From positions 53,887-117,886 of the forward strand of contig WFMF01000515.1 of assembly GCA_011033025.1 (NCBI GenBank): a stretch of DNA of 64,000 nucleotides, written 5' to 3'. Shown in pieces: positions 52,672-62,059 of the stretch. Every line of letters starts with the position of its first letter. Positions within the stretch are counted from its first letter, which is position 1. Origin of the DNA: Beroe forskalii (Eukaryota > Ctenophora > Nuda > Beroida > Beroidae). The translations under genes were made by a program, and so were the position numbers. Under the pieces are notes generated by a model. The model was not told the origin of the DNA and did no database searches. It saw nothing but the letters and a program-made list of their open reading frames with translations.

Positions 52672-52793
52672 TAATCAGAAGAACACTGTCACAGTGCTCA
52701 GTACGTGCAGACATACGAACACAATACCGATGAGAGACAGTCAATTACAATTTATGTAGCACAATAAGCTGAAATACAATTCGTCAGTGTGAA

Positions 52794-53018
52794 ATGTTAA
52801 TGAGTCGTGTAGATGATATTGTGAGAAAGTCTATTCAGATAGCCGATCGGAATTCCAGATTCCCACCCTTGAGAAATAAACTTCTGCTTAGAATGTTCAG
52901 ATCCAAGCAACGAGCAAAACACACCTGGCATGAAGTTCAGCACTATTTCGAGCTTCATGATCCGGAGATAAAGGCAACCAAGGAGGAACTGCGCAAAGGA
53001 AAGCAAAAACACCACTAG
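52794..53018 (+). CDS. Small ORF of unknown function in the right arm (74 aa), disrupted in the left arm
   Basis: The ORF is charged and helix-rich (for example HTWHEVQHYFELHDPEIKAT), with no signal peptide or known domain. The left-arm counterpart is interrupted by the MITE at 18137-18330 and by a further indel. The ORF lies antisense to the RA gene, within its intron between exons 5 and 6. Chance conservation is the simplest reading; a small nested gene is possible. Confidence 0.25.
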   Translation: MLMSRVDDIVRKSIQIADRNSRFPPLRNKLLLRMFRSKQRAKHTWHEVQHYFELHDPEIKATKEELRKGKQKHH

Positions 53019-53615
53019 CGGATAGCAAGAAATAAAGCCGTTACCAACGCACTTGTGCGTCGAAGGAAGGAAGGCAAGGTGGCAAATGCACAAACACTAA
53101 CTAACTGACTAAGCAAGTAAAAAGGCAAGCCTACGAGTCTGTAAAACGTAGTTTGAGCGACACACGCAATATTATGCGAACGCTAATAATATATTATACA
53201 ACACTTAACACTCCCCGGAGGACTTACCAGCGGACAAAACCAAACACTCCCGAGTCTCCGGAATAGGGAGTGAGATGTGAGTCACATACACACACTTCTA
53301 CATACTGGGTACCTACATACAAACCCACACTTAGTCAGACAAACGGTGTAAATTTGCTGAACACTCTCGTGTGGCTACATCTACTGCGTGAGCGTGTGTG
53401 TAGGCTGCCGAGTGCTGTTCCGGTCGACTGGCGAGTGTTTGTAATATTATGTTGGAAAGTTAGTCACCTGCTGACAGCTCCTGGAATCCCACCAAACGAC
53501 ACACTCTCCATTTTATGGCAAATACGAAGTGTTTTGGGGGGGTTCAGGGAGTGTGCAGTGTACCCATTCTTTAGCCTACATATCAAGTGCTTTTGGAGTA
53601 GGAATGTGAAGTTGT

Positions 53616-55786
53616 TCCATAACTGGGAATTCCAATGACACGCATAACCCATCGAATATTTTATAACATGAAAATATTTCCTGTACATGAACTTCATTAA
53701 GTTGCCTCTCGAAGTTAGGGAATATTCTAGAAAACCAGAAACATTTGACGGACTCCTGGGCATCGCGCTGAAGACACCCAATACTTACAGTTTACACTGT
53801 GCAGCCAGCTCATGCCTTGAAGCTGGAGGCCACGTAAAGACGTAGTAACGATATGTTCTATAACAAGTCACACATTAATGAATTCAATATAAAATAGTAA
53901 AATACAATAAATGCAGCAGTATGACGACGGCCGGTGCAATAGCCTGATATTATGCCCCGTAAGAGGAGACATTTCAATTAGTACTGTCATTGGACTACTG
54001 TAGTACTGTGGTAGTACACCGTGTCAGTGTGTGTAAGCAAATATAGTAAACATTAATAAGAGTGTGATACCAAACACGGATCATGAGAATCAGTAGTAGA
54101 ATCGGTAGAATCCGAACTAGTAGAATTATCACTAAGTGGCTGAGTCAGTAGAATGAGTCAGTAGAATGAGTAACATAGCGTTTTGCAGGGTGGATGTCGA
54201 GAGATCATGAGTTGTAAGGCAGCCACTTCAACACGTCCTAAAAGCGCAGCTGCAATGTCAGCTTTAAAACCTATCACCACTATCGGCTAAATATAGCTAA
54301 TGTAATATTAATACATAATATACTTATCAATATGCAGGCCGGTAATCAGCGGTATTTGGGTGGGTTTTGAGTACTAAAAATTTGTGTAGTATTTTGATTA
54401 CTGAAGCCATCGCTGTTCTAGACTGCATCTCAGCCAAACCCTCAGAACGGCAGTTTTAATGGTGCTACTAGTATTTCAGGGGCATAGCTAATGCAGTCTG
54501 AGTGCTTTGAAGACTGGATTTATGTAATCGCAGGCAGCGTTTAGATAACTGTAAACAATGCTAGTCAGGGTGCACTGTTCATGGTGTCCGTTTGACTACA
54601 TTCTTTTAGTGACTCTATTCTCGACCTCTTCAATCAAGCTCATTTCATTAATTTTATACTCTCTACTTCTCTAATATGTTACGTAAGCCTTAAAGACCAC
54701 CTGGACCAGGCCTCATTAATCTGTTTGCAAAAAGGCCCTGGACTCCTTGAAACACGCCCAGTATATGAAGTCACTATTAGATGTCATCATAATAGCATAA
54801 TATTATGATTAAAACATCACTTAATATGCTGCTGTACAGTCTAATGAGATTTTGAAGCTATTCGGAGTATTTGGCAAGGATACAACTCAAAGAATCGTCA
54901 AGCAATGACAACAAAGACGTTTAAAGTCTTCATTGTCTGCAATCGAGCAAGGAAAATGATTGCTATTTTGTAACACTTTTCTATGCAATGATACGAAATG
55001 TTTTCCGATCTGCTGGTTACAGAGTACATATTTTGGAAACCCACAGTCCAGGAATAATAGTAATACGTTCCTGCCATCATACCACCACATTCATGTATCT
55101 AGACTCTGGATACATAGATTGCGGTGGTACGAAAGAGAAGGATGCTAGAGTTAAGCAAACCACTCAGCAGGAAACATTCATGTATCTCAGGTAGTGTTGT
55201 AAAGTTTAAAAACTTTACAACACTTTAGACAATCAAATTTGAGACGTTGAAGATTCGACGAAATTAATTGAATTTCAGAAAAAGTTCGTTTCACTTCGCT
55301 GAGCTAAGAAGAGAATAAAGAAAATTATTCATTATATTATGCTAGAGTTATTAATTCTCTTCCATGTAATTAGTAGTCGTGACCTCACTTTCACCTCACT
55401 TTCTGGCAATGATCTTATTAAGGGAAGGAGCGTGTGAGACACACTGTACTAAGCAGTGTTAACGCTAGTGACACTGGTACAATGACAAGGCCATTAAGGA
55501 TGGTCACAACATCTACAACACTATGTGCAATATACACCGACCTCTGCAATGAACACAAGTCATAGGATGTAAACAGAGCTACTGATCAAAGTGAAAGGAG
55601 AAGATCGGGGTGGATGATTGTTACCATTGGTCACCAAAAAAGGGACACAATCCACGAAAGAGAGGCACACACTTCTCTCGTGTGGTCTCATGAAATGAGG
55701 AAAGAGCAAAATATTCTAAGGTTTGTGAAATGTTAGGATTGTGTGAAATGTGAGGATGGTGTGGATGAGAGAGGTGTTGGACCGAC
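53616..55786. other. Intron 5 of the RA-domain gene outside the right arm
   Basis: Single-copy AT-rich sequence between the outer edge of the right arm and exon 5. No element edges recognised. Short ORFs here lack domains. Confidence 0.5.
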
Positions 55787-58700
55787 CTTTGAAGGGCGTT
55801 TTCACGACAGCCAGTTGGTAGTCCATGGCCGAGTCAGTGACACCCCTGTCCTTCAAAACGTAACTAATGAGGTCCTCTGCAGTGGTGTAGTATCGAACAG
55901 GAAACCTGGGGAAAAGTTACTCCAATTATTCCTTACGCAATGGGTGAAGTGGTGGAGAGTTTGAAAACTTACAGCACTGAATTGAGAAATCTGAAAACTG
56001 AATGTGATGTTTATCTTTGAAGTAAAGTAAAATAAACATAACTTTGTTGACTGAATTCACATCAATATTATAATTTGAATAATTTTCCGATTGTCAGTAA
56101 ATTAACGCTTCCAAGTACCTATATTATGACGATACTTTTAACTTTCGGAGTTCAAAATAAAAATTGCTGAACATAATAATCTGTAGCACAGTTAATCATG
56201 TTAATACTAATGTTGTCTAAATTTCTCTACTTATGTTCCGACTTTCTCAGCAGGGCCAGCACACAGTCGGAATTACATGATATAATAGCAGTTATTCGGA
56301 CAGAATCCAAAGAAATTCAATACTCTCTCTCACCTTACATAATTTTACAAGAGGAAATAGCTGTCAACTTGTGTAATGAACAGGACGTTCGGTATAAAGT
56401 TTACACTGAACATGTTGCATATATATGCATCACAAGAAAATATTTGCTATGTTACAAGCAACTTTCGCCCTTGGTGATATTTCGCAGTAAAAATAGCGCT
56501 GGTTGAAAAGTGGTCACTTCATTACAGTCGGGAAGGCAAGGATGCATTTTTGGCTGATGAGAATTATAATGGGAGATTAGGTCATGTCAAAAGTATGTGA
56601 ATCTTTCTTTGACCCGTGCCTCCGATTACTATGAGGAAAAGGAGTTAGATTTGCTGACAGGTTGTGATTAGAGCTTCATGCTACTTGGAGCTAATGTAAC
56701 ATTGAGGAATTTACAAAGTGCTTCCCACCTGAAAGGCACCTAATATCACATCGTGAGGAATACGAATTTCAACCCATGACATGCCCAATAATTCTCACCA
56801 TTCATTGCAAATGTTACCTTGTCAGACAAGCTTCGCCCTCGCTGAGCTCCACATAGACGTCCACCTTGAGTTCCTGAGTTGAGTTCCTGATCAACTTGTC
56901 CACATCACGGCGTGATATGGAGAGGAGGACTGCCAGCAACTCCTTCGTGCCAAGAGTAGCTGCGCCGTCCAACAGATCCGGACTCATGTCGTTAGCTGAG
57001 ACATGTGCAGTGTGGGTGTGCTGTACTTGCCACATGGTACTTTAGTGTTTAAAAAGTATAGGCTCTGTGTGGTGTGATGTGTACATTGTACATTGTACAT
57101 TGTATTATGGTAACATAGCAGGTTAGGAATATAGTTTTCCTACAGCATAATTGTATGGCAATTGGCACAGTAAGTGCAGTGAAACTATTGGGAAATGTTG
57201 GTACTGTAGTAAACGAGTAAATAATTGCTTATTAACTTGGTTATAATGGCTCACTGTTTCTTCTCCTATGTAACAGATAGCATATTTAAGAGTAAAACTT
57301 ATATAGCTATCACCGAATTATTCGACTGATGAACCACCAGCTAGAATTGTGAAAATAGTGATAAATCCGGGGGGGGCCGAGAGCTAATTGGTTGGACCAC
57401 ATGCCAGTTAAGGGGTGGGTGACCCAGCAGGCTCAACCAGTTAGGGTCTGGACCCTAACTGGTAAAATTTTCTGCCAAAAGGGTCCACCAAACCATCTGA
57501 CCAGTTAGATTTTGCTACCTAAGTGGCTATTTTCAGACCTCTAATTATTATTGAAATTACCATTTCAATCGAAATTGAAACCAAATTGATTCATTCTACC
57601 AGAAAACGCAAGATAAAAGAAAGTGAGTATGCTAAATTGCCAATTTTGTGCTTATTTTTCATCGTATATTCTTAATTCTATATATACTGTATTATGCACA
57701 TATTTATCACTCACACATAACTCAATAATCAACATCATATGACCTTATCAATCTCGCAATAACGTTGATGGCATAGGCGCTCGAAATGATAGTGAAATAA
57801 ATTAATAGGTACCGTTCATTCTTAATAATGATTCTGTGTCATTTTCGTTGTATATTTAACAGAAAGTTGTTTTTTGGAGCTTTAAAATATGATGTGCAAT
57901 GATAATTATGAGATCGGAGAAAAATGCACATATTTAGCCATAGGAAATTAAGTCTCGATAATTTATGGGATTCAATTGAGATATTACATTATTATATAAC
58001 ATTATGGAAATCAACATTAATTGGGTGGGTGGTTATCGTCGATTTTGCCCAACCACTTAGGGTAAGAACCTAACTGGTGGGTGGGTGGGTCAAAATTTTG
58101 GCTAACCAGTTAGGTACCAAAATAGGCATGTGGTCCAGCCATTTAGCTCCCGGCCCTCCCCCGATAAATCATTAGTTTTTGCAGTAACTTGTCACAATAC
58201 ATACTACAGACAATCTCATTATCATATGGCCACTACATTTCCCAAAGGAAGCACAGGGCCATGAATCACATCATTGGATGTCAGCAGTCAGTTCTTAGCA
58301 TTTCTCAAGTTCCAAGAAGAAACAGTCAGTATGTGATTGTTAAAGCTGTTGTTACTACATAACTCATATATAAACAGGGTTTGTGTTGTGAAATACAGTT
58401 TGTATGAACCAACATCGGACATGTTTCAAAATGGTATGTTGATCATATTGAAATGATGCTCTGAATATTACTGTCACTATTTTCTCGATGAAATTTGCCC
58501 CCAAATTTTTGACTTTTCTTAGTTGTTTTCTTGATTCTCAAACTTGCTAAGAATGCTTTATTTGAGGCCCCTGAAACAATTAAACTCAATAAAACAAAAA
58601 TATAATGATATTTAAATGGATACCTGAAACGTCTTGTTCAGTGGAAAGTAGGATTTCAGATAGGTATAATTGTTAGATAAGATCGATAGGTACCTAAAGT

Positions 58701-60246
58701 AATAATGGCAATATCTAATAAGATCAACAAGTTTACAAGAATTTCAGTCAATTGTTCATAAAGCAGTACTTACCCATGGACATCCTGGCACTAGATTGTA
58801 AATGCTTATAAACAGTGCAGTAAATTCCTTCTCGTTTTCCAGGCTCGATCATTTCCTCATCTGAAAAGGTTGACTATCATATATTATCATATTATGATCT
58901 GTTTTTAACCAGAGATGAGCTTTCTTTATTTTTTTAAATTTAAAACAATTTTTTATTAAACATGTGCAAATTTTAATAACTTTATGATAAAGCTTAAAAC
59001 ATATTGTTTTGATATTGCTTTTGGTTCTCTTAAACTTTTTCTAAAATTAGGTTTGGTAACAGCTATAAATTAGGATCTGTAATAGCTTCAGTGATGAATA
59101 CATTTGAATTATTTATTTATCTATTTAGTTTTAAACTTACAACACAACACATATTAAATTAACTAACTGAGGATGATTAACATTCACACGGAGATCCTGA
59201 AGATGGAATATTAAATTCCGAAACTGTCAGTAGATTTGTGTGGTTGTGTGAAATTGTTAGATTCATTCCATTCATTATCATCATTGAGTTTCACTCGTAT
59301 CTCATTCACTGGATATCATGAAGGATCACATTAAAGATCTATTTAGTTACTTTAATCAATTGCTACTAATGGCTTTATCTTATCAGTAAATGAAAATTAC
59401 TACCCACTCATCAATAAGCTTAACAATGGCATCATAAATTTGTTCACCACTTTTGAAACCTGTGGAGGAAACCCAGATTTAAAATACTCAAAACTAAACA
59501 TTCCATACTGTCACATTGGCAGTTGAAGCTATAGTTTTGTGTGTGCAGTGTAAGATTGTGTAGCATACAGACATGTTATCTATATGTCTTAACTCCACAC
59601 AAACTTATGCTCAGCACACAAAACTGTGTGCTGAGCATATCATGGCATATAATGATATAGGGTCTAATGACTAATAGAGACTATTATACCCCTCCCAAGC
59701 TTGTTTTAGCGACCGTGTAAGTTTGGTTATACGGTCTCCTCTGAATAACAGTGCAAAAAAGCTAAAAATGAAATTTGATTTTATAAAGGAGCACTCAAAA
59801 ATCTACTTAAGCAATGAATCCGGACGAGGGTCGTCAGACCCAAGTGGGAAGAAATACTGTTGTTTGGCCGTAGAATAGTCAGTCCCAGCTGTTTCCGGTC
59901 AGGGTATAATCCGGTTCCATGATCTCAGCTGTGACCGTATACCTTCGATAATGAACTCGGCACGCCTCGTCCATTATCCAACTTACACAGTCTCGGCTGT
60001 CGCCTCGACCATGTAAGTTGCGGTATACGGTCACCACTTCGACATGTAACCGCTTAATAATTAGGGCACCCAAGTGTCATTATGGTGCAATGTGGGAAAT
60101 GATTTCAAACTTCATATGTTTATATGCATTTAGCACTCACCTTTAAAATCATTTCTAGAATATGTTTCTCTTTTTATGACACGAGTTTTTCTGGTTTTAG
60201 CTCCTCTTCCCTTGATTTTGCCAGGGCTTGCATCAGGGTTAGTCAT
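55787..60246 (-). CDS. RA-domain gene exons 1-5 (first Ras-association domain)
   Basis: Exon 1: 60246-60141 (ATG, basic MTNPDASPGKIKGRGAKTRK). Exon 2: 59459-59404 (FKSGEQIYDAIVKLIDEW). Exon 3: 58855-58774 (EMIEPGKREGIYCTVYKHLQ). Exon 4: 56995-56818 (MSPDLLDGAATLGTKELLAV, then QELKVDVYVELSEGEACLT). Exon 5: 55905-55787 (FPVRYYTTAEDLISYVLKDR, then DYQLAVVKTPFKG). All junctions are in phase with consensus GT-AG sites, most donors being GTGAGT, GTAAGT or GTAACA. The ELKVDVY strand plus TTAEDLISYVL and YQLAVV fit an RA-type ubiquitin fold, so the product probably binds a Ras-family GTPase. The alternative acceptor for exon 3 at 58860 would break phase. No TATA box was assigned. The family name is unknown to me. 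Confidence 0.75.
57368..58162. mobile_element. 795-bp hAT-like MITE with 8-bp target duplication, in an RA-gene intron
   Basis: Perfect duplication GATAAATC at 57360-57367 and 58163-58170. Inverted ends read GGGGGGGCCGAGAGCTAA and GGGGGAGGGCCGGGAGCTAA, followed on both sides by TGG.TGGACCACATGCC. Subterminal motifs of the type CTAACTGG recur. No coding capacity. Located between exons 3 and 4. Confidence 0.88.
59140..59260 (+). repeat. Structured short repeat, copy C (hammerhead-like core)
   Basis: CTGAAGA (59197-59203), inner stem GGAAT (59205-59209) with ATTCC (59215-59219), GAAAC (59220-59224), and outer stem TTCACAC (59183-59189) with GTGTGAA (59246-59252). Same 5' lead AATTAACTAACTGAG as copies A and B. 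Lies in an RA-gene intron. Confidence 0.6.
59685..60050 (-). repeat. Dispersed repeat, copy 2 (partner of 7065-7430)
   Basis: Reverse complement of 7065-7430 with only scattered differences. Lies in RA-gene intron 1. The 64-codon ORF over it is not a gene. Confidence 0.8.
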
Positions 60247-60511
60247 TGAATTTGTGATGTAGAGGTTCACTGACTAGTCTTTTTGATTTGCAAGGTCATT
60301 TGACATCAACTTTGTTAACTCAATTCGATTATGTTTTATTAACATGATGTTCAATTAATTGATTAATTTATCTAAGGGACCATCCATAAAGGACATCCAT
60401 AATGAGTGCTCTGGCCAATCCAAAGTCTCATCTATTTGGTGTATGGGTATATGACAAACATGAAACAAACACTGATTATCTATTTTATAATCCAAGGATT
60501 AGAATGGAGAG

Positions 60512-61536
60512 CAGGGCCGTAATTCTCAATTTCGAGTTGGGGGGGCTGGGCGAGCGAAGCGAGCCCAGGGAATGGGTCCAGGGGCGGAGCCCCTGGCGGC
60601 AGGGGTCTGGGGCGCAGCCCCAGGGGTCCAGGGGCAGAGCCATGTTGGGGAATAGGCGGAGCCCCCGAAAATCCCAGGGTTTTCAATGTCTGAGAATGAA
60701 TTTTTGGCCTACAGAAATGGGCAAGAATCGTGAAAAATTATGAGTCGTATACAATGGTACTTTAACAAGTCTTGAGCAATTTTTCATGTTAAAAAACCGT
60801 GTGCAGACATATTGTGCCTCATAATCACCCTTACCCAACTGATGACCCATTGTTAGCCCAGAGCACTTGCTTGTTTTAAGGCGTTAAATTATTATGAACA
60901 TCATTGAATCTTTTTGACTTCCCCAAGATATCCCTGAGGCTGAAGGAGTTCTTGATCATTGAGAGCGAGCTCCAGATGGTGGACAGAGCGTCTCCCAACC
61001 ATTGGGCTAAACGGTCTGCCCAAAGAACACAAGCAAGGCACCCCACTCCGCCCCATCATTAGCATGACCGGTGCACTCAATTACCGTTTTCCCAATGGTC
61101 AGAAGACACTCCATTCTCCATCCGGGAGCTCGCCCTCAATCATTGAATCTTTTTTTTATTCATTCGAGTTTGTCACTTGCATAAATCTATGATCATGTTA
61201 TGAGCATGATATGAGCACGATATTTAGTTATTTCTTTCCTTATTATTATTATTTTTGCCTACTTACTATGGAGACATGGATTTATTACAGCACTTCTGTA
61301 CTGTGGTTTGTAGATAAAAATACCATGATGAACCTACAAACTAGCATACATGAAGAGTTGATATGATGTTGAAACCTTCGCAATTGCGAATGATGCATCA
61401 ATATCATTCCCCATTCAATGAGTAAACTGTAAAGATCAGTAAAGTTGGAAATTTTAATAGGGAGAATTTTTTGAGTCAGTTCAAAAATCTTGGGGGGGCT
61501 TCAGCCCCCCTAGCCCCCCCGGGAATTACGGCCCTG
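60512..61536. mobile_element. 1025-bp hAT-like transposon with perfect 8-bp target duplication
   Basis: Ends CAGGGCCGTAATTC and GAATTACGGCCCTG are flanked by ATGGAGAG on both sides (60504-60511, 61537-61544). Two related repeat copies in the window show the uninterrupted target. GC-rich hairpins lie inside the left end (60540-60650). No hAT transposase is visible, so it is non-autonomous, and it carries a foreign reverse transcriptase fragment. Confidence 0.92.
60950..61140 (+). pseudogene. Penelope-like reverse transcriptase fragment inside the hAT element
   Basis: The frame from 60959 reads GLNGLPKEHKQGTPLRPIIS and MTGALNY. The PK.HK..PLRPI.S motif is characteristic of the RT of Penelope-like elements. 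Only about 40 codons are recognisable and no FADD-type box follows. Its presence between the hAT ends suggests capture or nested insertion followed by decay. Confidence 0.65.
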
Positions 61537-62059
61537 ATGGAGAGGGAAGAGACAAAACTATGAATCATCAGATGCAAGGTCCCCCCCTTGTCAACTGCAA
61601 TGAGATTTTCCATCAGCATGAGAGAGAACGGAGAGGTTTCAGCCCACTGTACCCCTCACAGCTTACATTTCGAAGCTTGAGCACCCAGAACTCCAGAATT
61701 GTGAGCATCACAGTTTAGAGAGAATGGGGGATTGGACATAGAGATCAATGGAAGTGGAAGTGACGAATGGTGATGAAATTGATAGGAATGAAACAACGTT
61801 ATTGGTAGATGACACATATTGTGGACATAGGCCTTCTGAATATCAATTTTCTAATCCGAAGATCAGAGTGGGGAGGGAAGATACTAAACTTCGAATCATC
61901 AGTGGTTAGTGGTTACCCTGCAGCAGGTGACAAGAGAGAACCGAGTGGTTTCAACCCTGTACCCCTCACAGCTTACAACTGCAAGGCTAGGCCACCCAGA
62001 AGTCCGGAAACTCTGAGCATTGCATTTGAGAGAAAGGGGGTTTGTACATAGAGATCAAT

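Larger units (their letters stand above)
37135..53615 (-). repeat. Right arm of the giant imperfect inverted repeat
   Basis: Collinear reverse complement of 17480-31265. It is longer because of a foldback element (38079-43100), an expanded minisatellite (47110-48270) and a Harbinger-like element (51493-52671). It contains RA-gene exon 6 on the minus strand. The inner breakpoint is at about 37135-37145, 430 bp after central exon 8. Confidence 0.92.

Noticed and set aside
53464-53781. Minus-strand open frame after a CAG acceptor at about 53784 as an extra RA-gene exon
   Set aside because: The phase carried from exon 5 would hit a stop codon, while exon 5 joins directly and in phase to exon 6.
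60402-60743. 113-codon Arg/Gly-rich ORF
   Set aside because: It crosses the hAT end and its GC-rich hairpins; it has no domain.
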